Assembly: GCA_020860515.1 (NCBI GenBank)
Contig: JAJBUG010000055.1
Span: 31,534-94,990 of the forward strand
Length of the DNA: 63,457 bases
Reading direction: 5' to 3'
Source: Bacteroidales bacterium
GTDB lineage: Bacteria > Bacteroidota > Bacteroidia > Bacteroidales > Muribaculaceae
In this document: positions 18,307 to 26,444 of the stretch, in pieces
Numbering within the stretch: the first letter of the stretch is position 1
Layout: the number at the start of each line of letters is the position of its first letter
The notes under the pieces: model-generated
What the model saw: only the letters and a program-made list of their open reading frames with translations
Database searches by the model: none
Told to the model about the DNA's origin: nothing
Translations under genes and position numbers: made by a program

Positions 18307-19040
18307 ATGGAAATATTTTCTTCCCTTAGATCAACTCTTCCTGTCACAGCATCAGCTATTAACTTTTGCTTTAACTCCTTAAGCCGCTCAATCTCTTCAG
18401 TAAGATTCCCTATCAAAGAGTCAATATTACCAATCTTTTCTTTGATGTAGTTTACAATTACTTTTTGTTCTTCAATTGGAGGAAGAGGTATAAACTTCTT
18501 ACCAAGAACGTTGTAATCTATATTTTGACCTTCTCTTATACCTGTAACACAAGTCTTAAGTAACTGAATGTATGGATAGGATTTGAAAAGGTATTTATAA
18601 TATTCGGAAAATTCCATCTCATTAGGTACCAGTATAGTATAAGCTGCACTAATTATTCCTTGATAATAAGCGTATTCTATACCTCCTTGAAAGGAACGAA
18701 GATGAATTACGAAATCTCCAACTTTGACAAATTTTAGTTTGTCAAAGTCTTTGTTTACATCCACTACATGATTCCCTTTATTCTCATATAGGGTTTGAGG
18801 AATTACCCCGTGAGTTTGAGTGGCACTTAATTTTGTTTCATTGGGATGATTCTTTTCATTGCGTTCAGTAAAACAATATTTCATTTTGCGAACTTCCCAA
18901 TGTTCGGGGATTTGGGGAATCCATGGGATTCCGGTGTCCTTCATGGGGACATCGGGGTTGAGGCCGTGAGTTACGGCACGAGCTATTTCAGCCTGACGCA
19001 ACTCAGAAAGCATAGCTAACTCTCTCTCTCTCTGCGACAT
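18294..19040 (-). CDS. hsdS: Type I specificity subunit, second half (TRD2)
   Basis: 248-aa reading frame with the second target-recognition domain of HsdS: it opens with the central conserved helix (SQRERELAMLSELRQAEIARA), then the boundary motif GIPWIPQIPEHWE, a variable DNA-binding domain, and the C-terminal conserved helix (IGNLTEEIERLKELKQKLIADAVTG). It is one frame away from the upstream half; the two overlap at a CT-repeat tract (19021-19033). An ATG at 19040 inside the overlap could allow independent initiation. With one more repeat unit both halves fuse into a normal HsdS of about 430 aa. Ends inside the hsdR operator. Confidence 0.88.
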   Translation of the reverse strand: MSQRERELAMLSELRQAEIARAVTHGLNPDVPMKDTGIPWIPQIPEHWEVRKMKYCFTERNEKNHPNETKLSATQTHGVIPQTLYENKGNHVVDVNKDFDKLKFVKVGDFVIHLRSFQGGIEYAYYQGIISAAYTILVPNEMEFSEYYKYLFKSYPYIQLLKTCVTGIREGQNIDYNVLGKKFIPLPPIEEQKVIVNYIKEKIGNIDSLIGNLTEEIERLKELKQKLIADAVTGRVDLREENISIDAQ

Positions 19041-19587
19041 ACGTGTCTATTTTTAAAGTTTTACTCTCAATCCATCTCACAATCTGCTCCTGCTCGGCTG
19101 TAGGAGGGATTATCATTGGTAAATATTTCATACCCTCAAAGTTCAAGCTCTGACGTAAACCTCCACCCATTCCATAGAATACTTTATGAATGTCATTAAC
19201 ATGAAGTTGAAGATGAAAATATTTTGGATTTGCTTTATTTGTTGGTTGTAAGCAAAGATATGCAGAGGTAACAATTCCCTCTTCTTTTACAAGTCCTGTT
19301 CGTAAACTCCTTTGATCATTTTGTAGATCCGTAAGCCTAAGGACTGTATTATTAGGTTCTACGATTTGATATCCATCAAAATTTGATGGAAGTAAACCGT
19401 CAGTCTTATTTATATCTTTACGCACAATCCGACCGTAACTCAAGGATAATAAATTTTGATGGTGAACATTTTTGTTTGATATAAAATGTTCTTTAGATAT
19501 TTGAGATAAGTACACTTTTTCCCAGTGCTCAGGGATTTGGCCAATCCATGAGATGCCGGAATCTTTGTATTTAGGATAAGCTTTCAT
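19003..19587 (-). CDS. hsdS: Type I specificity subunit, first half (TRD1), frameshifted
   Basis: 194-aa product containing the N-terminal boundary motif GISWIGQIPEHWE and target-recognition domain 1, then the central conserved region entry (ESKTLKIDTYVAERER), where the frame is lost in the dinucleotide tract and ends VSYAF. In type I systems HsdS chooses the DNA sequence for both methylation and cleavage. A half-length S subunit can in known cases (e.g. NgoAV) dimerise and recognise a palindromic version of its half-site, so this truncated state may still be functional. The gene is strongly AT-rich compared with hsdM and hsdR. Confidence 0.88.
   Translation of the reverse strand: MKAYPKYKDSGISWIGQIPEHWEKVYLSQISKEHFISNKNVHHQNLLSLSYGRIVRKDINKTDGLLPSNFDGYQIVEPNNTVLRLTDLQNDQRSLRTGLVKEEGIVTSAYLCLQPTNKANPKYFHLQLHVNDIHKVFYGMGGGLRQSLNFEGMKYLPMIIPPTAEQEQIVRWIESKTLKIDTYVAERERVSYAF
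19021..19033. repeat. (TC)6T dinucleotide tract inside hsdS
   Basis: Thirteen alternating bases. As read on the coding strand, A(GA)6. The present length puts the two halves of hsdS out of frame; 15 nt gives VAERERELAML in frame; 11 nt gives a stop right after the tract. A typical slipped-strand phase-variation tract. Confidence 0.85.
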
Positions 19588-19627
19588 TCAATGTAATTAA
19601 TAAAAGTTAGTGCAAAAGTTAGTACAA

Positions 19628-19687
19628 TTTATTATGAACTTTATTATGAACTTTATTATGAACTTATTGAGGAACTTTATTGTGAAC
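19628..19687. repeat. Five 12-bp tandem repeats between fic and hsdS
   Basis: Unit tttattatgaac: three identical copies, then two diverged ones (ttattgaggaac, tttattgtgaac). The array begins directly after the fic stop and lies 40 nt upstream of the hsdS ATG. On the coding strand it is followed by two TAACTTTT words that resemble -7 boxes, so copy number could change promoter geometry. Confidence 0.85.
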
Positions 19688-20719
19688 TTAAGAGTTTTGT
19701 CCTGAGATTATCTTCCATAAACCTCCTTTACGACTTCCCTCCCTTATTAGAATACCTAAATCCTTAAATTTCTTTATTTGTTTTGCAACAGCTCTTGAAG
19801 AAATGCCTAAAGTTTGTGCTGCTTCTTCTGTAGTCAACCCTGGACGATCATATAACATAAGAATAAGTTTTTTATCATTTAGGCTTAGTTTTATTCGAGA
19901 TAATTCACCAAATAAAGTATTGAACCTTCCCTCTTCTGCCGAGAGATTAGAATTATTGATTTCATCGCCCTGATGACTTTTTAAAGTGGCTAAAATTTCA
20001 CCAAGCATGAAATCTATAAAAGGTCCAGAATCAGCGGCAGCCGAAGATTGAGCAATTGCAGCATAGTAACCTTGTTGATTGGCGTAAACAAGATTTTCCA
20101 CTGGGAGATGTTGAAAAATTGGATGAAGCCTACCCAAAATTAAGGATTGCCATAAGCGGCCAATTCTTCCATTGCCATCACTAAATGGATGAATGAATTC
20201 AAACTCATAATGGAACACGCAAGAGCGTATTAAGAGGTGGGCATCCGCTTCCTTAAGCCATTCGAAAAGATCAGACATAAGCACAGGCACTCGATCGGCG
20301 GGAGGAGCCATATGTACACATCCTGTGTCACTGAATACACCAACTCCTTGGCGACGGAAATGACCAGCATCATCAGTCAATGCCATCATCATGATTGAAT
20401 GGGCTTTTAATAGATCTTTTATATTAAATGGGTTGAGATCAGGGTAAAGTTCGTAGGTGGCTATAGCATTTTTTACTTCCTGGATTTCTTTAATTGGTGC
20501 CACTACATTTTTACCATTTATTATGTCAGCAACTTGATTTTCGGTAAGATTGTTACCCTCTATAGCAAGCGAACTATGAATTGTTTTGATGCGGTTGGCT
20601 TTGCGCAAACGCAGAGCATCCTCCTGCTCCAGGCGAATAGCGTAGCGTTCGATTTGGGCAGAAATTTCCGCAATCAAATTGATTGCCTTATTGGTAATTG
20701 TATAAGGAGGGGAATACAT
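19688..20719 (-). CDS. Fic family protein with C-terminal HTH (class II)
   Basis: Fic enzymes transfer AMP or another nucleotide part to hydroxyl side chains of target proteins. The core motif HPFSDGNGRIGR (about residue 190) is fully canonical, so catalysis is plausible. The self-inhibitory motif SLAIEGN (about residue 50) lies N-terminal to the core, which makes it class II. The last 70 residues form a winged helix (TTEEAAQTLGISSRAVAKQI), typical of the Fic/DUF4172 and 'Fic-HTH' group. It sits between hsdM and hsdS with 11-nt spacing to hsdM, so it is expressed with the restriction system; it may act on it or guard it. No Fic-specific antitoxin gene is adjacent. Confidence 0.9.
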   Translation of the reverse strand: MYSPPYTITNKAINLIAEISAQIERYAIRLEQEDALRLRKANRIKTIHSSLAIEGNNLTENQVADIINGKNVVAPIKEIQEVKNAIATYELYPDLNPFNIKDLLKAHSIMMMALTDDAGHFRRQGVGVFSDTGCVHMAPPADRVPVLMSDLFEWLKEADAHLLIRSCVFHYEFEFIHPFSDGNGRIGRLWQSLILGRLHPIFQHLPVENLVYANQQGYYAAIAQSSAAADSGPFIDFMLGEILATLKSHQGDEINNSNLSAEEGRFNTLFGELSRIKLSLNDKKLILMLYDRPGLTTEEAAQTLGISSRAVAKQIKKFKDLGILIREGSRKGGLWKIISGQNS

Positions 20720-20730
20720 GTCTGTAGAGC

Positions 20731-22557
20731 TTAGTCGTTTAGGATTAAGTCGAGCATGCCTTCGCAGCGAGATTCGATGGCGCGGATGTCGGCTGTGATT
20801 TCTTCGATGGGGCGAAGCTGCACTGGCTTGTAGAAATATTTCGTAAACGACAGCTCATAGCCAATGACAGTTTTCTTATGGTCAACCTTGGCATCAGGGG
20901 TATATGGAAGCACCTCCTTGGCCATAAATCCATCGATGCCGCTGGGGTAGAGCAGGGGCACTTGCTCGGTGTCCTTGATAGGCTTTTTCGGATTCTCGGG
21001 ATTGGGACGAGTGACAGTGATTTGCCAATAGCCAAATTCCTCGTTGGGGAAGATTTTGCTCTGCTCGGTTTCCTGGAAGTCAGTGAGAAGCTTCAGGATT
21101 TCTCGGCGCTGCTCAGGTCCAGTCTCGCAATTCTTGTTACCAAGATTCTTGCGCAGTGGCGATGATATTTTTGTGGCATCAATCAGCTGCACCTTGCCTT
21201 TGCGACGAGGCTCTTTACGATTAGTTACAATCCAGATGAAAGTGCCAATTCCTGTGTTGTAGAACGAGTTTTCCGGCATTGCTACAATAGCCTCAAGCAT
21301 ATCATTCTCGATGATAAAGCGGCGCAGATTGCTCTCGCCACCACCAGCATTGCCAGTGAATAGCGACGAACCATTATGCACCTCCACTATGCGAGTGCCA
21401 AGCGGAGTGCCCTGCTTCATGCGGCTGACATTGTTGGCAAGGAAAAGCATCTGAGGATCGCCAATGCCAGGCACGAAATCCCATAGGGTGTCATCGACTG
21501 TGGGCTTAAAGCGAATGTCGGAGATTGATTTTTTTTCAGTCTCTTTCAATCCCCAACGCTCAAGGTCGCGCTTCCATGGAGTGCCGAATGGGGGATTTGA
21601 GATGCAGAAATCAAACAGCTTATCCTTGTGGCCATCCTCGGAAATGGTAGAACCAAATGCAATGCGATTGCGATGCTCGCCATTGTGGGTGTAATCAAAA
21701 TTTTCGATTTGCTGAGATAGCATCAGATCGGCCTTGCAAGTGGCAAAGGTGTCGGGCTGTATTTCCTGGCCGTAAAGAAAGGTCCTTATGCTCAAACCTC
21801 GCTCATCACCAATGGCTTTGATGCGGTCGGAGGCAATGGATAGGATGCCGCCAGTGCCACAAGCTCCGTCGTAGATTTCGTAGGTGCCCTTGTTGAGATT
21901 GTCGGCAATGGGGATCACAGCCAAGTCGGCAAGCAGATTCACATAGTCGCGTGGGGTGAAGTGCTCACCAGCCTCAGTCACATTGTTTTCTTCATTGAAT
22001 TTTCTAAGCAGTTCCTCGAATAGGGTGCCCATAGCATGGTTGTCGAGGGCCGGGAGAATTTCTTGGCCTTCGTCGTCAAGCACTGGGTTGATGCCAAGAT
22101 TGATGCGCTCGTCGGTAAACTTCTCGATGATAGCACCCAGTCGATTTACCTCCGAAAGCTTCTGCGCGTGGTGGGGAAGGTCAAACTTGTTGATAATATC
22201 CTGCACATCGGCGCTGAAGCCATTGAGATAAGCCAAAAAGTTCTGCAGTAGGCGAGTATTGTTGTTTTCGCCCTTTAGAGATTTCATGGTAAAGGGCGAT
22301 GTATTGTAATAGGGCAGATGCGACGCACTCATTAGAAGTTTGGCTTTGCTCTCTTCAGGCATATTGTTTTTGTCATGCATCTCCTTTACCTGCATCACTT
22401 GTATCTTGGTAGGTTCAAGCAAAATATCAAGCCGCCTGAGCACCAGCATGGGCATGATAATTTCCTTATACTTGCCCTTCTCAAAGGCCTGCACCAGCAC
22501 ATCATTGGCTATATTCCACAAAAACGCAAACAGCTGATTATATTGTTGTTGAGTCAT
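20731..22557 (-). CDS. hsdM: Type I restriction-modification, N6-adenine methyltransferase
   Basis: 608-aa HsdM. N-terminal helical domain (HsdM_N, residues 1-150), SAM-binding motif I as YDGACGTGGILSIA (~230) and the catalytic motif IV ISNPPFGTPW (~322). It methylates adenine at the site chosen by HsdS and protects the host from HsdR. The gene follows the unknown 344-aa gene with only a 2-nt gap, showing that the ATPase cassette and the restriction system are transcriptionally joined. The family is often 500-530 aa; the extra length is in the C-terminal region. Confidence 0.95.
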   Translation of the reverse strand: MTQQQYNQLFAFLWNIANDVLVQAFEKGKYKEIIMPMLVLRRLDILLEPTKIQVMQVKEMHDKNNMPEESKAKLLMSASHLPYYNTSPFTMKSLKGENNNTRLLQNFLAYLNGFSADVQDIINKFDLPHHAQKLSEVNRLGAIIEKFTDERINLGINPVLDDEGQEILPALDNHAMGTLFEELLRKFNEENNVTEAGEHFTPRDYVNLLADLAVIPIADNLNKGTYEIYDGACGTGGILSIASDRIKAIGDERGLSIRTFLYGQEIQPDTFATCKADLMLSQQIENFDYTHNGEHRNRIAFGSTISEDGHKDKLFDFCISNPPFGTPWKRDLERWGLKETEKKSISDIRFKPTVDDTLWDFVPGIGDPQMLFLANNVSRMKQGTPLGTRIVEVHNGSSLFTGNAGGGESNLRRFIIENDMLEAIVAMPENSFYNTGIGTFIWIVTNRKEPRRKGKVQLIDATKISSPLRKNLGNKNCETGPEQRREILKLLTDFQETEQSKIFPNEEFGYWQITVTRPNPENPKKPIKDTEQVPLLYPSGIDGFMAKEVLPYTPDAKVDHKKTVIGYELSFTKYFYKPVQLRPIEEITADIRAIESRCEGMLDLILND

Positions 22558-22559
22558 AA

Positions 22560-23594
22560 TTAAGATACTGAATTAAACAATCTATTGACAAATTCATCAC
22601 CTACGATATAAACGATATTGGTATTTGAATTCTTATCGTAAATTTCTTTCTTTAACCAAAGTAGTGTTTGATTATGTAGGTGTTTAATTGTTGTACCCGG
22701 TCTAACATTAGGTTCCGTAAGATTCATATCAATATTATGAAATACCGATTCGATAGTACCTCGCGCCACTTCTTTAACACCTGAAGAGTCAATTACATTA
22801 AATCCAACGCCAGAGATTATATAGTGATAGTTGGTTAATATAACTCTATCGTGGGTTACTGATTTATTTGTGTGAGCAATTATTTGAACCAATATTTTCT
22901 TATTATCAACAAGTTTATGTATCTGTTCAATGATCGATTGTGCCATTTCTTTGGTAACACTTCCATCACCGTTGTTGAAAAAGATTGATATATGAAATGG
23001 AATTTTTAAATCATAAGGAATCAAATTCCGAATAATTTCAAATAGAGAAAAACTGTTCCTTTCCCTCTTTTTAAACAGAAAGTTATCTGTAATTATCACT
23101 GCATTTATCGGAGATATAGGAAAAGAATTAAAGACATTTCTCCATGAAAATGTTCTTTCATAAGAGGGATTATTTTCAAAATGGCGATTGGGGACTAATG
23201 AAAAAGGACGATAATGTCGATAGGACAAATCTTGTAAAAGATTCATCTCTTTTACATGGTCAATTACCAGAATTCCTCTTTGCTTTCTTATTAGGCTACT
23301 ATTTGGTATTTCTTTGGGATCTACAATAAATAAATCATCAAATAAAGCGTTGTCAACTTGTATTTTGATATTGTCATTATATGAACGTAGATTCTTGTTT
23401 CCTCCTCTTGACAATTGTCTTAATGCAGGTTCAGTTATAGCTTTTTGATCTATTTGATATTTAGGAATTTCTAAATATAAATCCGCTACTCTTTGAATTA
23501 TTGAATATAGAATTGCATAAGGATGTGAGCTTTCTTTTTTGTTGAAAGCTTCAATAAGAGTTGAGTATTTACAAAATACACGTTGAGGTAACAT
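22560..23594 (-). CDS. Unknown partner of the AAA ATPase (possible effector)
   Basis: 344 aa, AT-rich, not assigned to a named family. The first third is helical with basic patches; the second half alternates strands and helices (SPINAVIITDNFLF, IPFHISIFFNNGDGS, KKILVQIIAHTNKS) and ends in the motif THDRVILTNYHYIISGVGF. A His-Asp-Arg followed by a strand and a G-x-G-F turn recalls phospholipase-D-like and related folds, but only one such motif is present, so this is a weak suggestion. It starts 3 nt after the ATPase stop and ends 2 nt before hsdM. By position it is the likely effector or adaptor of a two-gene ATPase system. Confidence 0.75.
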   Translation of the reverse strand: MLPQRVFCKYSTLIEAFNKKESSHPYAILYSIIQRVADLYLEIPKYQIDQKAITEPALRQLSRGGNKNLRSYNDNIKIQVDNALFDDLFIVDPKEIPNSSLIRKQRGILVIDHVKEMNLLQDLSYRHYRPFSLVPNRHFENNPSYERTFSWRNVFNSFPISPINAVIITDNFLFKKRERNSFSLFEIIRNLIPYDLKIPFHISIFFNNGDGSVTKEMAQSIIEQIHKLVDNKKILVQIIAHTNKSVTHDRVILTNYHYIISGVGFNVIDSSGVKEVARGTIESVFHNIDMNLTEPNVRPGTTIKHLHNQTLLWLKKEIYDKNSNTNIVYIVGDEFVNRLFNSVS

Positions 23595-23597
23595 ATT

Positions 23598-25199
23598 CTA
23601 TTCATCCAGTTTCAATAGTTCATAGAGAGCCTTATCAGATTCATCGAAAAACCCAGGACCAAAAGAATGAATAAACTTACCATTCTTTTGCCAACCCATA
23701 TCATAGGGAATATCATTTTCTGGGAAATAATATACCTTAAAAGGATTATAAAATCGAGAAGAAATTATTGATCTGTCGGATTTCTCCTTGTTCAACTTGG
23801 CAACAAGTACCTGTGTACGTCTAATAAGATATTCAGAATGAGTTTCAATAATAAACTGAATATCATTATTGTGTGAATAATCTATTAAAACATCAGATAA
23901 AAGAGCTTGAAAATTTGGATGAAGATTTTGTTCTGGTTCCTCAATAATGACAACTTTGTTCCCTGGTTGTCTTGATATTGTTTCTAATTTGAGGAAGAGA
24001 ATCATTAATTGTATGGCACCCATTCCAAGATCGGATAATTCTACAAAATTACCCTCCATATTGACTACTTCAAATGTATAGATTTCTCCTTTAAAATTAG
24101 TAATTTTGAAATCCGTTCCAATTTTAAAAGCAATCATCCAATCAATTATTCGTTCATTAGAAATATGTGCTTTGTAAAAATTATGAATTACCATTGATTG
24201 ATAATCGTTGATGGCTGAGGCTGAAAAAGCAGGTTGTTGAGACACTGCATGAGCAGGTATATATTCAATGATAAAATCATCACTGAAACATACTTGTTGA
24301 ATGTTCCGATAGATTGACTCTATGTCTTTTTTTAATAAATAGATAGTCTCTCTATCTTGATTGACTTTCATAAGTTCTCTTTCAGACTTTGCATCGGGCT
24401 CAAAGAAAATCTGATAATTTAAACGGTAAGTTGAAACAATTTTTCCTACCATTTCCTCAAATATGTTTCGTGCATTAATGAATATATCAATTTCTCCCAC
24501 GAAACTGATGGTTTCAGTTTCTTGATGATCCCAAGAAAAATCAAAATGTAAAAATGAATCGTACTCATTCTGAAGAGATTCAATATCTTCTTTAATTTGG
24601 TCAATTTCCTCTTCATCCAAGATTTCAGATTCATTTTCAAGTTTAAGTTCAAGCTCTCTGGTCTTTATAAGTATTTCCTTTAACTCATCATCTTCAGATA
24701 AGACTGGAAGGTCTGTCGGATATGTAATGGAATACTGACTATTGGATCTGTTGAATTCCATAGAAATATTAGTAACCAAGTCTTTAACTCGGTAACGAGT
24801 AAAATTTCCAGATAATTCGTTTTCGAGGATATTGCTTTTTGAGGTTATGTCAAAATCAAATTCAAGGTTTCCGATTCCAAAACTAAAGGTTATAGTATTG
24901 TCTTTTGCTTGATTATTTAATGCCCTACGAAATGTACCTATATGAGTATTAGGAACATCAAAATAAAAGTTATTAATATTAGAAATAACATCTCTTTCAG
25001 TCTGTTCAAATCCAAATCTTCGGTTTAGGTTGGTCAAAACACAAAGAATGGCCTTCACTACAGTAGATTTACCAGCATTATTGCCACCTACAAATAGATT
25101 AATCTTCCCTAATTCAAGGTTGGGGAATTCTTGGAATTTACGGAAATTTTTGAAACCGATAGAGTTCAAATGTGCTTTTTGTATATTATCGTTTTCCAT
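23598..25199 (-). CDS. AAA family ATPase (DUF3696/OLD-like), defence-type
   Basis: About 533 aa. SMC/ABC-type ATPase halves: Walker A FVGGNNAGKSTVV (~40), signature-like ELSDLGMGAIQLM (~400), Walker B VVIIEEPEQNLHP (~420) and the H-loop FIIETHSEYLIRR. A long acidic coiled-coil segment lies near 190-220 (ELKLENESEILDEEEID). The C-terminus with DMGWQKNGKFIHSFGPGFFDE is like DUF3696 proteins. Such ATPases commonly sense phage and trigger a partner protein. The ATG at 25199 is chosen over a TTG at 25247 because the -7 box at 25220-25227 lies in between. Confidence 0.88.
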   Translation of the reverse strand: MENDNIQKAHLNSIGFKNFRKFQEFPNLELGKINLFVGGNNAGKSTVVKAILCVLTNLNRRFGFEQTERDVISNINNFYFDVPNTHIGTFRRALNNQAKDNTITFSFGIGNLEFDFDITSKSNILENELSGNFTRYRVKDLVTNISMEFNRSNSQYSITYPTDLPVLSEDDELKEILIKTRELELKLENESEILDEEEIDQIKEDIESLQNEYDSFLHFDFSWDHQETETISFVGEIDIFINARNIFEEMVGKIVSTYRLNYQIFFEPDAKSERELMKVNQDRETIYLLKKDIESIYRNIQQVCFSDDFIIEYIPAHAVSQQPAFSASAINDYQSMVIHNFYKAHISNERIIDWMIAFKIGTDFKITNFKGEIYTFEVVNMEGNFVELSDLGMGAIQLMILFLKLETISRQPGNKVVIIEEPEQNLHPNFQALLSDVLIDYSHNNDIQFIIETHSEYLIRRTQVLVAKLNKEKSDRSIISSRFYNPFKVYYFPENDIPYDMGWQKNGKFIHSFGPGFFDESDKALYELLKLDE

Positions 25200-25219
25200 A
25201 ATTTTTTCTTTTTCTACTG

Positions 25220-25256
25220 CAAAGTTAGTAAATATTTGTGCACTCAATGTGCATCG
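25220..25256 (-). promoter_or_regulatory. Operator-promoter module for the ATPase-hsdM cassette (site 2)
   Basis: Minus-strand imperfect inverted repeat GATGCAC-ATTGA-GTGCAC overlaps the stop codon of the WYL gene. Eleven nt after its GTGCA comes TAACTTTG (25220-25227), 21 nt upstream of the ATPase ATG. It aligns without gaps over 37 bp with the modules at 18270 and 26381. Confidence 0.8.
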
Positions 25257-26254
25257 GTGGAATATTTTTTGCTGAGGTCATGGATTTTTGTTGCCACTTG
25301 CTCGCGAAAATTGGGTGGGGAGAGTACTTCCACCTGATTTCCGAAAGAAAGTATCAGTGCCTCTAATTCCTTGTTGGGTATTACCTCGATTTGAACTATG
25401 CAATTCTCTCGGTCGATGATCTTCATGGAGCCATGGATTGGCTTGGATTCCACGTATGGAAATCGCTCTGGGTCAAATCGGAGCTGAATCTTCTCGGTAG
25501 GTGCATCATTTATGGTGACACCAATCACATCATCAAAGTATTCATTGAAATCTATCGATTCATTCTTTATATATGGCTCTGAAGATGGCTCGATAGCCTC
25601 AATGCGGTCCAAGGGCACATTGGTAATAGTGCCACATTCGTTTCGCCCCAATAGGAACCACCGGTTATTGTACTGCTTCAAGAAATAGGGGTGGAGCGTC
25701 CAATGGCGAGCTGTGCCATCAAACTTGCGGTAGTCGATTTCAAGCGTCTGCTGATTTACGATTGCATTAAATAATGTAGAGAGCCATTTCGAGGCAGCGG
25801 TATAATCGAGATTTTGGTCAAAACCGATTACCTGAGTAGCTGAGCCGCTAAGGTGAAATTTATCTTCAAGCTTAGGAATAATCTCCTCCATCCAATCAAA
25901 TTGGGGCAGTCCCTTGAAGCGCTTGAGCATGAATAGTGTCTGTTTCAGCTGGTCAAGTTCATCCTCGCGCAGAGGCTTATTGCTGATTGAGAAGTTGGGA
26001 TCCTCGTATCGATAATAGATGCGCTTGCCCTCAGGTACTCGCTCTAATGGTACATCCCAACCCTCATGACTTTCCATAAAGGCGATGTCTTTCATCACTT
26101 GGCGGCGATGCACACCATCCTCCATCCCACAATAATCATATATGGCTTGGCAACACGCCTCCACGAGGTCCTCGATGAAGAACTTCTTGTAGCGCTTACG
26201 GAAGCAGGCATCCAAAGCGTTGTAGCGTATTTGAGCATGATGGTTGGTTGCCAT
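25244..26254 (-). CDS. WYL-domain transcriptional regulator
   Basis: 336-aa regulator. Residues 1-90 form a winged helix (FRKRYKKFFIEDLVEACCQA … GVHRRQVMKDIAFME), about 140-215 the WYL domain (TLHPYFLKQYNNRWFLLGRN, a variant of the W-Y-L signature) and the rest the WCX oligomerisation domain. This architecture matches BrxR/CapW regulators that repress anti-phage operons and respond to a nucleic-acid or nucleotide signal. It heads the minus-strand defence arm. Its last codons are embedded in the operator of the next transcript. It is the obvious candidate to bind the repeated GTGCA operators in this island (inference). Confidence 0.9.
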   Translation of the reverse strand: MATNHHAQIRYNALDACFRKRYKKFFIEDLVEACCQAIYDYCGMEDGVHRRQVMKDIAFMESHEGWDVPLERVPEGKRIYYRYEDPNFSISNKPLREDELDQLKQTLFMLKRFKGLPQFDWMEEIIPKLEDKFHLSGSATQVIGFDQNLDYTAASKWLSTLFNAIVNQQTLEIDYRKFDGTARHWTLHPYFLKQYNNRWFLLGRNECGTITNVPLDRIEAIEPSSEPYIKNESIDFNEYFDDVIGVTINDAPTEKIQLRFDPERFPYVESKPIHGSMKIIDRENCIVQIEVIPNKELEALILSFGNQVEVLSPPNFREQVATKIHDLSKKYSTDAH

Positions 26255-26317
26255 TCTTTTCAGTTGATATTAGAGCAGGCGAGCAGCAGAAAGCCCCGCA
26301 CCAGTGCATTGATAGTG

Positions 26318-26348
26318 CAAAGATAGCGAATTTTACCCACAATCCAAA
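26318..26348 (-). promoter_or_regulatory. Promoter of the WYL gene
   Basis: Minus-strand TTTG (26345-26348), 19-nt spacer, TATCTTTG (26318-26325). Around the start site are two direct TGCAC words (26303-26318), a looser version of the island operator half-site. Confidence 0.7.
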
Positions 26349-26380
26349 TGACAAAGAAAGATTTTTCATAATTTTCTTTC

Positions 26381-26417
26381 CAGTGTACATAGAGTGCACA
26401 AGACATGCCTAACTTTG
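26381..26417 (+). promoter_or_regulatory. Operator-promoter module for the 68-aa gene (site 3)
   Basis: Plus-strand inverted repeat GTGTAC-ATAGA-GTGCAC; 11 nt after its GTGCA comes TAACTTTG (26410-26417), 27 nt upstream of the small gene's ATG. It is about 60 bp behind the divergent WYL promoter, so one bound protein could influence both directions. Confidence 0.78.
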
Positions 26418-26444
26418 TATCGTCAAACAAAAAACATGTGTAAT

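Noticed and set aside
14199..26254. BREX or DISARM system
   Set aside because: Despite the WYL regulator there is no PglZ, BrxC or DrmA homologue; the methyltransferase and R, S subunits are clear type I.
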